Shown piece after piece: positions 8,797 through 17,734 of a DNA stretch of 64,000 nt. How positions within the stretch are numbered: position 1 is the stretch's first letter; each line of letters begins with the position of its first letter. Source of the DNA: Alistipes sp. dk3624 (GTDB lineage Bacteria; Bacteroidota; Bacteroidia; Bacteroidales; Rikenellaceae); NCBI RefSeq assembly GCF_009557455.1, contig NZ_CP045651.1, positions 682,001-746,000 of the forward strand, given 5' to 3'. The notes under the pieces are model-generated. The model did no database searches. It worked only from the letters and a program-made list of their open reading frames with translations, and was not told the DNA's origin. The translations under genes and the position numbers were made by a program.

Positions 8797-9529
8797 TAAA
8801 GTAATCGAAACGAAAGGACTGACCAAGCGGTTCGGCAGCTTCACGGCGGTCGACCACATCAGTTTCGAGGTCGGGCGCGGCGAGATCTTCGGATTCCTCG
8901 GCGCGAACGGCGCCGGCAAAACGACCGCAATGCGGATGCTGTGCGGCCTGAGCCGCCCGACCGAGGGCGGCGGTACGGTCGCCGGGTTCGACATCGTGCG
9001 CCAAAGCGAGCAGATCAAACGCAACATCGGCTACATGAGCCAGCGCTTTTCGCTGTACGAAGACCTGAAAGTGTGGGAAAACATCCGGCTGTTCGGCGGC
9101 ATCTACGGCATGGGAAGCCGGCAGATCGCCGAAAAGACCGACCGGGTGCTGCGCCGGCTCGGATTCGCCGAAGAACGCAACACGCTGGTGAGCGCACTGC
9201 CGCTCGGCTGGAAGCAGAAACTGGCTTTCTCGGTAGCGATCTTCCACGAGCCGCGCATCGTCTTCCTCGACGAGCCGACCGGAGGGGTCGATCCGGCTAC
9301 GCGGCGGCAGTTCTGGGAGCTGATCTACGACGCGTCGGAACGGGGCATCACGGTTTTCGTCACGACGCACTACATGGACGAGGCGGAGTACTGCAACCGC
9401 GTCTCGATCATGGTCGACGGGGCGATCCGGGCGCTGGATACTCCGGCCAACCTGAAACGAACTTTCGACGCGCCGAATATGGACGAGGTGTTCCACCGCC
9501 TCGCCCGCGAAGCTAAACGGGGAGAATAA
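8789..9529 (+). CDS. ABC transporter ATPase (second half of a YbhF-like pair)
   Basis: 246 residues, overlapping the preceding ATPase gene by 8 bases. Walker A GANGAGKTT and Walker B IVFLDEPTGGVDPATRR are canonical and the H-loop TTHYMDEAEYC is present, but the ABC signature reads LPLGWKQK instead of LSGGQ. From memory the second domain of YbhF-type proteins has the same kind of substitution, so the two ATPases probably form an asymmetric heterodimer with one canonical and one degenerate signature. It pairs with the permeases encoded immediately downstream. Confidence 0.92.
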   Translation: MNDKVIETKGLTKRFGSFTAVDHISFEVGRGEIFGFLGANGAGKTTAMRMLCGLSRPTEGGGTVAGFDIVRQSEQIKRNIGYMSQRFSLYEDLKVWENIRLFGGIYGMGSRQIAEKTDRVLRRLGFAEERNTLVSALPLGWKQKLAFSVAIFHEPRIVFLDEPTGGVDPATRRQFWELIYDASERGITVFVTTHYMDEAEYCNRVSIMVDGAIRALDTPANLKRTFDAPNMDEVFHRLAREAKRGE

Positions 9530-9533
9530 CGCC

Positions 9534-10640
9534 ATGAAACAATTTCTGTCTTTCGTCTATAAAGAGTTCTGCCACATCCTGCGCGACAGCCGCACGGTGC
9601 TGATTCTGCTGGTAATGCCGATCGTGCAGATCATCCTGTTCGGATTCGCTATCTCGACAGACGTCAACAACGTCCGGCTGGCCGTCTACGACCCGTCGAA
9701 CGATGACGCCACACGGCGGATCGTAGAGCGTTTCGACGCAAACCGCTACTTCTCGTTGGTCGAAACGCTCCGCACCCCGCAACAGATCGAGGAAGCGTTC
9801 CGTTCGAACCGGGCCGACCTCGCGCTGGTCTTCGAGGAGAATTTCCAACAAAACCTGCTGCACGGCGGAACGGGGAACGTCCAGTTGATCTGCGACGGAA
9901 CCGACCCGAACACCGCGACGCTGGTGACAAGTTACGCATCGAACATCCTGGCCGCATACCAGGCCGAGCTTTCGGCCGGCACCCCCGCCCCGCTACAAAT
10001 CGTTCCGGAAGTGAAACTGCTGTACAATCCGCAGATGAAAGGGGCGTACAACTTCGTGCCGGGCGTGATGGGTATGATCCTGATGCTGATCTGCGCGATG
10101 ATGACGGCCATTTCGATCGTTCGCGAAAAAGAGCGCGGAACGATGGAAGTGCTGCTCGTGTCGCCGATGCGACCGATCTACATCATCCTCGCCAAAGCCG
10201 TCCCCTACCTCGCGCTGTCGGCCGTAAACCTGGCGACGATCATTCTCGTAGCGGTTTACATCCTGCAGGTTCCGGTAGCGGGCAGCCTGTTCTGGCTGTC
10301 GGTGATCTCACTGCTGTTCGTCATCACGGCACTGGCGCTCGGATTGCTGATCTCGACACTCGTCAAAACGCAGGTAGCCGCGATGCTCGCTTCGGGGATG
10401 GTGCTGATGATGCCCACCACGCTGCTCTCGGGCATGATGTTTCCGATCGAAAGTATGCCGGGCGTATTACAGGGACTGTCGGCCGTTATCCCGGCGCGCT
10501 GGTACATCGAAGCGGTCAAAAAAGTGATGATCGAAGGACTCGGCATCACCTACGCGCTCAAAGAGGTGGCGATCCTCAGCGCAATGGCCGTCGTGCTGGT
10601 CGTCGTAAGTCTTAAGAAATTCAAATACAGACTCGAATAG
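9534..10640 (+). CDS. ABC-2 type permease (YbhS-like)
   Basis: 368 residues. One membrane helix near residues 20-40 (LILLVMPIVQIILFGFAIS), a periplasmic domain of about 130 residues, then five hydrophobic segments in the C-terminal half. SIVREKERGTMEVLLVSP is the conserved ABC-2 cytoplasmic loop that contacts the ATPase. It starts 4 bases after the second ATPase gene and is followed by its sister permease after 2 bases; the two probably form a heterodimeric channel. Confidence 0.92.
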   Translation: MKQFLSFVYKEFCHILRDSRTVLILLVMPIVQIILFGFAISTDVNNVRLAVYDPSNDDATRRIVERFDANRYFSLVETLRTPQQIEEAFRSNRADLALVFEENFQQNLLHGGTGNVQLICDGTDPNTATLVTSYASNILAAYQAELSAGTPAPLQIVPEVKLLYNPQMKGAYNFVPGVMGMILMLICAMMTAISIVREKERGTMEVLLVSPMRPIYIILAKAVPYLALSAVNLATIILVAVYILQVPVAGSLFWLSVISLLFVITALALGLLISTLVKTQVAAMLASGMVLMMPTTLLSGMMFPIESMPGVLQGLSAVIPARWYIEAVKKVMIEGLGITYALKEVAILSAMAVVLVVVSLKKFKYRLE

Positions 10641-10642
10641 CC

Positions 10643-11755
10643 ATGTTGAAATACCTGATCGAAAAAGAGTTCAAACAGATCCGCCGCAACTCGTTCCTGC
10701 CCCGGCTGATCTTGTTCATGCCGTGCCTGACAATGCTGGTACTGCCGTGGGCGGCCAGTATGGAGGTACGCAACATCAACCTGGCCGTCGTCGACAACGA
10801 TCGCTCGGCCTACTCCGGGCGACTGACCGAAAAAGCCTCGGCGTCGGCCTATTTCAACCTCGTCGACGTCGCGTCCTCGTACGAAGAAGCGATGAAAGGC
10901 GTCGAATCGGGACAAACCGACATCATCCTCGAAATCCCGGAAAAATTCGAACGCAGGCTGACTACCGAAGGCGCCGCGCAGGTGCTCATTGCGGCCAATG
11001 CGGTCAACGGAACGAAGGGGGGGCTGGGCAGTTCGTACCTCACGGCCATCGTGAACGACTTCTCGGCCGACTTGCGCAACGAAACCGCCGCGCAGTCTCG
11101 GATTTCGGCCGCGCCGGCCGTTCGGATCACCCCGCAGTACAAGTTCAACCCGCATTTGAATTACCAAGTCTATATGGTTCCGGCGCTCATGGTAATGCTG
11201 CTGACGATCGTCTGCGGATTCATGCCGGCGCTGAACATCGTCAGCGAAAAAGAGATCGGGACGATCGAACAGATCAACGTGTCGCCGGTCGGCAAATTCC
11301 AGTTCATCCTCGCCAAGTTGATTCCGTATTGGGTAATCGGATTCGTCGTGCTGTCGATCAGTTTCGTATTGGCATGGCTCGTCTACGGGCTCGTACCGGC
11401 GGGCAACCTGCTGACGATCTACGCCGGGATGGCGCTGTACGTGCTGACCGTGTCGGGCCTCGGCCTGCTCGTATCGAACACTTCCGACACGATGCAGCAG
11501 GCAATGTTCGTGATGTTCTTTTTCATGATCGTGCTGATTCTGATGAGCGGACTGTTCACCCCGATCAGTAGCATGCCGGGCTGGGCGCAAAAGATCACGC
11601 TGTTCAATCCGCTGCGGTACTTCATCCAGATCATGCGAATGATTTACCTCAAAGGGAGCGGATTCGCCGATCTGCTGACGCAGTTCTCAGCGCTGGCCGT
11701 CTTCACGGTGACGATCAACTTATGGGCCGTGCTGAGCTACCGCAAAAACCGGTAA
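10643..11755 (+). CDS. ABC-2 type permease (YbhR-like)
   Basis: 370 residues, same architecture as its upstream neighbour: N-terminal membrane helix, a long periplasmic domain, then a five-helix C-terminal part with the coupling loop NIVSEKEIGTIEQINVSP. Last gene of the tetR-tolC-hlyD-ABC operon. E. coli YbhFSR has been described as a drug and Na+/H+ exporter; substrate in this organism is unknown. Confidence 0.92.
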   Translation: MLKYLIEKEFKQIRRNSFLPRLILFMPCLTMLVLPWAASMEVRNINLAVVDNDRSAYSGRLTEKASASAYFNLVDVASSYEEAMKGVESGQTDIILEIPEKFERRLTTEGAAQVLIAANAVNGTKGGLGSSYLTAIVNDFSADLRNETAAQSRISAAPAVRITPQYKFNPHLNYQVYMVPALMVMLLTIVCGFMPALNIVSEKEIGTIEQINVSPVGKFQFILAKLIPYWVIGFVVLSISFVLAWLVYGLVPAGNLLTIYAGMALYVLTVSGLGLLVSNTSDTMQQAMFVMFFFMIVLILMSGLFTPISSMPGWAQKITLFNPLRYFIQIMRMIYLKGSGFADLLTQFSALAVFTVTINLWAVLSYRKNR

Positions 11756-11774
11756 ACAGAAAAGTCGGCCGACG

Positions 11775-11805
11775 CTTGCAGTTCCCTCGCGGATTGCTAA
11801 ATTTG
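11775..11805 (+). promoter_or_regulatory. Promoter of the PfkB kinase gene
   Basis: CTTG at 11775-11778 and TAAATTTG at 11798-11805 with 19 bases between them. The -7 box ends only 5 bases before the ATG at 11811, so the transcript would be leaderless or nearly so. Confidence 0.7.
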
Positions 11806-11810
11806 CAGGT

Positions 11811-12689
11811 ATGAAACAGACATTCACCATAGCAGGCGTCGGGGAACTCCTGTGGGACCTGCTGCCTTCGGGCAAGCAACTGGGCGGAGCGACGCTCAAC
11901 TTCGCATTCCATGCGGCGCAGTTCGGCTGCCGGTCGGCAGTCGTCAGCGCGGTCGGCAACGATCCGTATGGCCTCCAAATTCTCGAAAAGCTCCAGGAAG
12001 CTCAGCTCGGCACCGCATACGTACAGCAAAACGACTATCCGACCGGCACCGTCGACGTGCGGCTCGACGCGCGGGGCGTTCCGTCGTACACGATCCACAA
12101 GCCGGTAGCCTGGGATTTCATCGCATGGAACGAAGGACTCGAACGACTGGCTCCGCAGTTGGACGCCGTATGTTTCGGTACGCTCGGGCAACGCGGCGAA
12201 ACGTCCGCCGCGACGATCCGAAAACTGCTGTCGCATGTGAATAAGCAGTGTCTCAAAGTGTTCGACATCAACCTGCGGCAGGATTTTTACAGCGAAGAGA
12301 CCGTCCGCGCCTCGCTCGAACAGGCCGACATCCTGAAACTGAACGAGGACGAACTGCCCGTCGTGGCGGGGATGCTGTCGCTGCACGGGGATGCCGACAG
12401 CCAACTGGAACAACTCCGACAACGCTACGACCTGCGGTACATCGTCTACACGCTCGGCAGCCGGGGCAGCCGGGTGACGGCCCCGGACGACTTTTCCGTC
12501 ATGGAAACTGCAAAGGTCGAAGTCGCCGACACGGTCGGCGCAGGCGACTCGTTCACCGCCGCCTTCGTCGCAGGCATCCTGCAGGGCCGGCCGCTACACG
12601 AAGCGCACCGTCGGGCGACCGAAACCGCCGCCTTCGTCTGTACTCAGGCAGGCGGCACGCCCGTGCTGCCCGATTCGCTGATATACTGA
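11811..12689 (+). CDS. PfkB family carbohydrate kinase (fructokinase-like)
   Basis: 292 residues with ribokinase fold. IAGVGELLWDLLPSGKQLGG is the N-terminal PfkB signature and substrate-binding region of fructokinase-like members; the C-terminal motif DTVGAGDSFTAAF (about 240-252) carries the catalytic Asp and anion hole. Catalyses ATP-dependent phosphorylation of a hexose, most likely fructose, in the cytoplasm. Single gene with its own promoter and a terminator downstream; no sugar transporter nearby. Confidence 0.88.
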   Translation: MKQTFTIAGVGELLWDLLPSGKQLGGATLNFAFHAAQFGCRSAVVSAVGNDPYGLQILEKLQEAQLGTAYVQQNDYPTGTVDVRLDARGVPSYTIHKPVAWDFIAWNEGLERLAPQLDAVCFGTLGQRGETSAATIRKLLSHVNKQCLKVFDINLRQDFYSEETVRASLEQADILKLNEDELPVVAGMLSLHGDADSQLEQLRQRYDLRYIVYTLGSRGSRVTAPDDFSVMETAKVEVADTVGAGDSFTAAFVAGILQGRPLHEAHRRATETAAFVCTQAGGTPVLPDSLIY

Positions 12690-12714
12690 CAAAACGAGAT
12701 TTCCGACCGGAAAT

Positions 12715-12755
12715 CCGAAAGGGGCCGCATCCGATCCGAATGCGGCCTCTTTCGG
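12715..12755. terminator. Hairpin terminator between convergent pfkB-like and cydB genes
   Basis: A 16-bp inverted repeat (12715-12730 with 12740-12755) with one G-U pair and a 9-base loop. It lacks a long T tract, so strength is uncertain, but it is placed between two convergent genes. Confidence 0.6.
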
Positions 12756-12787
12756 GTATCAGCGATCCGGGCCGAACGGCCCGCAAA

Positions 12788-13942
12788 TCAATACAGATGG
12801 TCGCCCTCCTCTTGCAGTTCCTGTTCGGAGATGCGTTTACGGCCCATCGCGCGCCATACGTACCAGATGTACCCCGCCACGAACGGGACGAGTATCGACA
12901 CGATCGCCATCACGTAAAGCGTGAACCGGCTCGAAGAACTGTTGTAGATCGTCAACGAACTCTGCAGGTCGGTGAGCGACGGATAATAGGCCGTATGGTT
13001 GTATCCGGCGGTCAGCAGCAGCGCGAGCACCGTCAGTACGGTTCCCGCTCCGGCAGGCCAAATCCCGCAGCGACACCCTCTGAAAATACCGACTCCGATA
13101 CCCCATAGCACCCCGACCACGCCGGCCAGCAGTGCGACGAGCACCAGCGGCATGGCCAGCAGGTTGTGCAGGTATTTGTACGGCTCGACGGAAATCACGC
13201 CGGAGACGGGATCGACCGCTGCGCCTTCCGACAGCAGCAGCAACAGCAGAAACGGCAGGAAGAACAACAGGAAAAGCCCCGCATTCCACTTCAGGTAACG
13301 CCGCGATCGCGCGAAAATCGTTTCGTCGTCGATGCTGTTCATAAAATAGAGCAGGCCGAGCACCCGCGACAAGAACAGCACCGCCAAGCCGAGCAGGATG
13401 TTGCGCGGATCGGCCAGCGCATCCAACCCGTACCAGGAAGTGGACCAACGCGAAATCGTATTGAAACCTTCCAGATTGCCGAAGTTGGCGCGGTCGACCG
13501 TGAACGGAGCGCCGGTGAACAGCGTCGCCACGGCCGTTCCGAGTAGGAAGGCTCCGAGCACGCCGTTAATCAGCAGGAACCAGTTGTAAGTTTTCTCGCC
13601 AAGGAAATTGGACGGTTTGCGCCGGAATTCATAGGCTACCGCCTGGATTACGAAAACCAACAGGATCAACATCCACACGTAGAACGCGCCGCCGAAACTC
13701 GTGCTGTAAAACAGCGGGAACGATGCGAAGAACGCGCCGCCGAACGTGACCAGCGTCGTGAAAGTCAACTCCCATTTACGTCCCAGCGTGTTGACGATCA
13801 GGTTGCGTTCCGTATCGGTACGCCCGATCAGGTAGAGCATCCCTTGGCCGCCCTGCACGAACAGCAGAAACACCAGCAGCGCGCCGAGCAACGAAATGAT
13901 AAACCACCAGTAGTGTTGCAGAAAAATATATACCGTATCCAT
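12788..13942 (-). CDS. cydB: Cytochrome bd quinol oxidase subunit II
   Basis: 384 residues with about nine membrane segments. The N-terminal YWWFIISLLGALLVFLLFVQ and GGQGMLY are typical of CydB, and the C terminus ends in a cytoplasmic KRISEQELQEE tail. Non-heme subunit of the bd oxidase, required for assembly and stability. It lies 14 bases downstream of cydA in the same operon. In strict anaerobes of the gut this oxidase removes trace oxygen and supports growth in nanomolar oxygen. Confidence 0.95.
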   Translation of the reverse strand: MDTVYIFLQHYWWFIISLLGALLVFLLFVQGGQGMLYLIGRTDTERNLIVNTLGRKWELTFTTLVTFGGAFFASFPLFYSTSFGGAFYVWMLILLVFVIQAVAYEFRRKPSNFLGEKTYNWFLLINGVLGAFLLGTAVATLFTGAPFTVDRANFGNLEGFNTISRWSTSWYGLDALADPRNILLGLAVLFLSRVLGLLYFMNSIDDETIFARSRRYLKWNAGLFLLFFLPFLLLLLLSEGAAVDPVSGVISVEPYKYLHNLLAMPLVLVALLAGVVGVLWGIGVGIFRGCRCGIWPAGAGTVLTVLALLLTAGYNHTAYYPSLTDLQSSLTIYNSSSSRFTLYVMAIVSILVPFVAGYIWYVWRAMGRKRISEQELQEEGDHLY

Positions 13943-13956
13943 AAAATCGCTCTTTT

Positions 13957-15573
13957 TTATTCCGTCAATTCGTTTTCGGCCGCCGTTTCCGCCGGTTTAG
14001 GCCCGATTTTGATCTGCCTGAACATGATCATCAGTTCGGCGATCAACAGCACCGTAAACAGTGCGAGGAAGATAAAGAAGGTCGCCTTGACCGGCCCCGG
14101 AGCGATATCCGACACCGACGCAGAAACAGGCAGCAAATCCTGGATCGTCCACGGCTGCCGACCGACCTCCGCGACGATCCATCCGGAAACCGAAGCCAAA
14201 TAGGCCAGCGGAACCGACCACATCATCACGCGGAACCACCACCGCCTGTCGTACAGTTCCTTCCGGTACACGAAGAAAAGCACCCCGGCGAAAAACAGAA
14301 TGAAATAGACGCCCAGCATGAACATAACGCGGAACGAATAGAACACCAGCGGCACATTCGGAATCACGTCCGTCTGATTTTTCAGGTATGCGTAACCGAG
14401 ATATTTCAGTTCCCAGCTACAAAACCTGGCCCCCTCTTCCGTCTGAGGATCGAATCGGGCCTTGTAACGGGCTTTGGCGACCGCATCGCCCCCGGCCATG
14501 ACCTCCCGATAATCTTCAATGGCCCGCACAGCCTCCCGCCCGGCTTCCATCTTCACGCCGACCGGAGTGATCAACGGATCGAAATTGCCGTATACAAGGT
14601 CATTAATGCCCGGGACATAGGCATCCGCATCCCGAAAACTCAGCAGCGACAGCATCTTGGGGATCTCCAGTTTGAAATAAAAAGCGCTTTCGTTGGACAT
14701 GATCAGCTCCCGGTCGTTCACTTCCGGACGCAATATCCCGAACGCGACCAGTCCGGCTTCTTTCTTACCGTCGTAGAGCGCTTCCATCGCCGCCAGTTTC
14801 ATCGGTTGCGTCCGGGCCACCTGTACGGCCGATCCGTCGCCGGTCATCGCCAACAATAGAGAAGCGGACAGGCCGAACCACGAAGCGATCGCCATGCTTT
14901 TGCGGGCCATCTTCCGCTCGCGTTTTTTCAACAGGAACCAGGCGCTGATACCGATAACCACCGCGGCGGCCACCACATAACCCGAAGTCACCGTATGAAA
15001 AAACTTGTTAATCGCCACCGGAGAAAACAGCACATCCCAGAACGAGGTCATCTCCTGGCGGGCCGTTTCGGGGTTGAAGGCCGTTCCGACCGGATACTGC
15101 ATCCACGCGTTGGCCACCAGAATCCACAACGCCGACAGGTTCGCGCCGATGGCCGTCAGCCAGGTCGCCGTAAGGTGAAAACCTCTGGACACCTTATTCC
15201 AGCCGAAAAACATCACGGCGATGAACGTACTTTCCAGAAAAAAGGCCATAATTCCTTCGATTGCCAGCGGCGCTCCGAAAATATCGCCGACGAAATAGGA
15301 GTAATTCGACCAGTTCGTCCCGAACTCGAATTCGAGGATCAGTCCGGTGGCCACGCCGATCGCGAAATTGATCCCGAAAATGCGCATCCAAAACTTGACC
15401 GTCCGTTTCCAGAACGGATCGCCGGTACGGTAGTAAACGGTCTCCATGATGGCGCAGATGAAACCCAGCCCGAGGGTCAGCGGCACGAACAGCCAATGGT
15501 AGATGGCCGTCATCGCAAACTGGGCCCGCGACCAATCCACCACCTCCGCCAACTCATTTGCAGTAAGAATCAT
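13957..15573 (-). CDS. cydA: Cytochrome bd quinol oxidase subunit I
   Basis: 538 residues with about nine membrane helices. The N-terminal WSRAQFAMTAIYHWLFVPLT carries the His expected to ligate high-spin heme, and the GRQPWTIQDLLP motif marks the conserved C-terminal helix found in quinol-type CydA. Oxidises quinol and reduces oxygen to water without proton pumping. The spacing order DUF4492-cydA-cydB is common in Bacteroidota. The region between helices 6 and 7 holds the quinol loop (SNESAFYFKLEIPKMLSLLS and following), followed by a variable insert. Confidence 0.96.
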   Translation of the reverse strand: MILTANELAEVVDWSRAQFAMTAIYHWLFVPLTLGLGFICAIMETVYYRTGDPFWKRTVKFWMRIFGINFAIGVATGLILEFEFGTNWSNYSYFVGDIFGAPLAIEGIMAFFLESTFIAVMFFGWNKVSRGFHLTATWLTAIGANLSALWILVANAWMQYPVGTAFNPETARQEMTSFWDVLFSPVAINKFFHTVTSGYVVAAAVVIGISAWFLLKKRERKMARKSMAIASWFGLSASLLLAMTGDGSAVQVARTQPMKLAAMEALYDGKKEAGLVAFGILRPEVNDRELIMSNESAFYFKLEIPKMLSLLSFRDADAYVPGINDLVYGNFDPLITPVGVKMEAGREAVRAIEDYREVMAGGDAVAKARYKARFDPQTEEGARFCSWELKYLGYAYLKNQTDVIPNVPLVFYSFRVMFMLGVYFILFFAGVLFFVYRKELYDRRWWFRVMMWSVPLAYLASVSGWIVAEVGRQPWTIQDLLPVSASVSDIAPGPVKATFFIFLALFTVLLIAELMIMFRQIKIGPKPAETAAENELTE

Positions 15574-15577
15574 AATA

Positions 15578-15799
15578 TCAATGATTTGTATTCAACAATC
15601 GTTCCATCATATACTCGCTCCGCTCCCGGTCGGTGTCGAATTTCCCCATCACGTCCGGGAAAAAGAACAGCCGCAGGATCGCGAACATGATAAACAGCTT
15701 GACGAGGATCACCGCCCACAATGTCCGCCCCAGGCTGGTCATCTCGCGAAAACCATCCCGGTAGAAACGGAAAATACGAACGAACACGTTGCGGCTCAT
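15578..15799 (-). CDS. DUF4492 small membrane protein, first gene of the cyd operon
   Basis: 73 residues with one membrane helix (about 27-47, LWAVILVKLFIMFAILRLFFF) after a basic N terminus with FYRDGFREM. This matches the DUF4492 family, repeatedly found directly before cydA in Bacteroidota. It is 4 bases upstream of cydA. Size and position recall the small bd-oxidase accessory subunits (CydX/CydH), but sequence similarity to those is not evident; an accessory role is inference. Confidence 0.85.
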   Translation of the reverse strand: MSRNVFVRIFRFYRDGFREMTSLGRTLWAVILVKLFIMFAILRLFFFPDVMGKFDTDRERSEYMMERLLNTNH

Positions 15800-15830
15800 G
15801 ACGTCTTTGTCTATACGGTTTACCGAAAGT

Positions 15831-15866
15831 CAAATATATGAATTATTTCGAAATTTCCTATCTTTG
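15831..15866. promoter_or_regulatory. Overlapping divergent promoter region (cyd operon and HAD gene)
   Basis: Minus-strand -7 box TATATTTG (15838-15831) for the DUF4492-cydAB operon and plus-strand -7 box TATCTTTG (15859-15866) for the HAD gene lie only 20 bases apart. The -33 elements are poor on both sides. The two promoters must compete for polymerase if both are active. Confidence 0.55.
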
Positions 15867-15889
15867 TCCGGTAACAGCGAATAATCCAA

Positions 15890-16528
15890 ATGAAAAAGAT
15901 AAGAACCATCATATTCGACCTGGGCGGCGTACTGATCAATTACAGCATCGAAGCGACCGTCCGCAAATTCGAACAGATCGGCTGTATGAACGCCGCCGAA
16001 TTCATCAATCCGTACAAACAGTCCGGCGTGCTGCTGCAACTCGAACGCGGGGAGATCCGCCCCGAAGATTTCCACGACGCGATCATCCGGGAAATCGGAC
16101 GCCCGGTCGACCCGCAGGCGATCGACGACGCGCTGTGCAGTTTCCTGCTCGACCTGCCGCAGTACAAGCTCGACATGCTGCTCGACCTGCGCCGGCAGGG
16201 CTACCGGGTCTTCATGCTCAGCAATACGAACCCGATCATGATGCGCTTCATGATGGAACACCGCTTCAAACAACAGGGGCTGACCATCGACGCCTATTTC
16301 GACCGGTTGTTCCTCTCTTACCGGATGAAGCTGGTGAAACCGTATCCGGAGATTTACCGGAAAATGATCGACGAATCGGGTATCCTACCTGCCGAAAGCC
16401 TGTTCATCGACGACTCCGAAGCCAACATCCGAACGGCCGCTTCGCTGGGATTCAACACCTACCTGGCCGCACAGCACGAAGACTTCCGAAATCTGTTTTC
16501 GCAATACGAACCGTTTACCGAAAAATAA
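15890..16528 (+). CDS. HAD superfamily phosphatase (subfamily IA)
   Basis: 212 residues. Motif I FDLGGVLINY with nucleophile D at residue 10, motif II MLSNTN, motif III K..KPYPEIY and motif IV FIDDSEANI are all present. The Gly two residues after the nucleophile (DLG) is the YihX-like variant, known from sugar-phosphate phosphatases such as alpha-glucose-1-phosphatase. Substrate cannot be stated. The lipoprotein gene follows after 5 bases, so they are probably co-transcribed. Confidence 0.88.
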   Translation: MKKIRTIIFDLGGVLINYSIEATVRKFEQIGCMNAAEFINPYKQSGVLLQLERGEIRPEDFHDAIIREIGRPVDPQAIDDALCSFLLDLPQYKLDMLLDLRRQGYRVFMLSNTNPIMMRFMMEHRFKQQGLTIDAYFDRLFLSYRMKLVKPYPEIYRKMIDESGILPAESLFIDDSEANIRTAASLGFNTYLAAQHEDFRNLFSQYEPFTEK

Positions 16529-16533
16529 AAGTT

Positions 16534-17415
16534 ATGAAAAAGCGCATTTCCCTTGCGGCGGTTGCCGTAGCGGCTGTCGCCTGCTCGTCCGCAGAAAAAA
16601 CGCCGACAACGCCCGTTCTCACCGATAAGATCGTATTCTGCGAAGCCACGCTGCCGCTGGACGGCAAACTGCTGGTCGGCAGCTTCGGCTCCGACGAGTT
16701 CAATCCGCTGAACACCGAGGGTAAAGGCTATATCCTCGAATTCACCGACACGGTTTCGCGGGTGCTGATTCCGGCCGACGGCACGCTGTCGGCGCCCAAG
16801 GGACTGCTCGTAAAAGACGATTACCTGTTCATCGCCGACGTCGGCAAAATGGCGGTCTACAACCTCGCCGCGCCGAACGAGAAGCCGAAAATCGTTCCGT
16901 TCCCCGAAGGCGAACTGTTTGTCAACGACATGGCCCTGCACGGGAACACCCTTTACGTGACGGTGACCAACACCGGCAGCATCTACGCGCTGAACGTCGC
17001 CCGGCCGTCGCAGCTCGACACCGCGGGACTGAAACCCTACGTGACGGTACCCGGAGCGAACGGGATCGTCATCCGGGGCGACACGATGTATATCGCATCG
17101 TATCCGCCGGACGGCGTCACCACGCAGGATAACGTGATCTACCGCATCGACAACATATCCACTCCGGTAGCCACCAAGTTGTTCGACCGTCCGGGACAGT
17201 ACGACGGCCTCGCGCTGAGCGGCGACGGGAGCCGCCTGTATTTCACCAATTGGGTCGATTCGGAAGTCGGCTATTACGATCTCGGAACGGGAAAGACCGA
17301 ACTGTTGACTCCGGGCGTCGGAATCGAAGGGCCGGCCCGGCTGTCGACCGACGGCAAAAAACTGTACGTTCCCGATCTTCCGGGCAGTAAAGTAGTCGAG
17401 ATAGACATCCGTTAA
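16534..17415 (+). CDS. SMP-30/gluconolactonase-like propeller lipoprotein
   Basis: 293 residues. Lipoprotein signal with C17 (AAVAVAAVACSS). The rest is a repeated beta-propeller: segments such as LLVKDDYLFIADVGKMAVYNL, GNTLYVTVTNTGSIYALNV and GSRLYFTNWVDSEVGYYDL give the blade pattern of SMP-30/NHL-like proteins. The start at 16534 is set by the lipobox; the longer open frame upstream is a shadow of the HAD gene. Cell-envelope location likely; ligand or substrate unknown. Confidence 0.8.
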   Translation: MKKRISLAAVAVAAVACSSAEKTPTTPVLTDKIVFCEATLPLDGKLLVGSFGSDEFNPLNTEGKGYILEFTDTVSRVLIPADGTLSAPKGLLVKDDYLFIADVGKMAVYNLAAPNEKPKIVPFPEGELFVNDMALHGNTLYVTVTNTGSIYALNVARPSQLDTAGLKPYVTVPGANGIVIRGDTMYIASYPPDGVTTQDNVIYRIDNISTPVATKLFDRPGQYDGLALSGDGSRLYFTNWVDSEVGYYDLGTGKTELLTPGVGIEGPARLSTDGKKLYVPDLPGSKVVEIDIR

Positions 17416-17437
17416 CGATCTCCGTACGAAAAACGAC

Positions 17438-17480
17438 GCAGGCATCCGGCATCCGCCGCGAAACGCCTGCGTTTTTTACG
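17438..17480 (+). terminator. Rho-independent terminator after the propeller lipoprotein
   Basis: An 8-bp GC-rich stem (17438-17445 with 17467-17474) with a 21-base loop, followed by six T. Plausible end of the HAD-propeller transcript. Confidence 0.6.
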
Positions 17481-17608
17481 TTTGCGCTTTCCGGAACGAA
17501 TGTTCCGGCCCGCCGGCCCGCAGAACCGTATCCCGCATATGAAACGGAAATTCCGCCGGCCGGAGAAAAGTCCGTTTTTAAATTTATTAAATTAATGCCG
17601 AAATATTT

Positions 17609-17639
17609 TTTGCATCAAAAACTTTTTTTTATACCTTTA
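17609..17639 (+). promoter_or_regulatory. Promoter of the periplasmic sugar-oxidation operon
   Basis: TTTG at 17609-17612 and TACCTTTA at 17632-17639 with 19 bases between (last base of the -7 box differs from consensus). The leader to the ATG at 17735 is about 90 bases long. The rest of the 17481-17734 gap is AT-rich and holds nothing else I can name. Confidence 0.65.
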
Positions 17640-17734
17640 CACAACTATATGTATATAGGTTAAAGGCCTGATAGTTTCAACGACCCGACTTAACTTGCTA
17701 ACTTTAAAACAAAACCTAAATATTTGAAACCATT

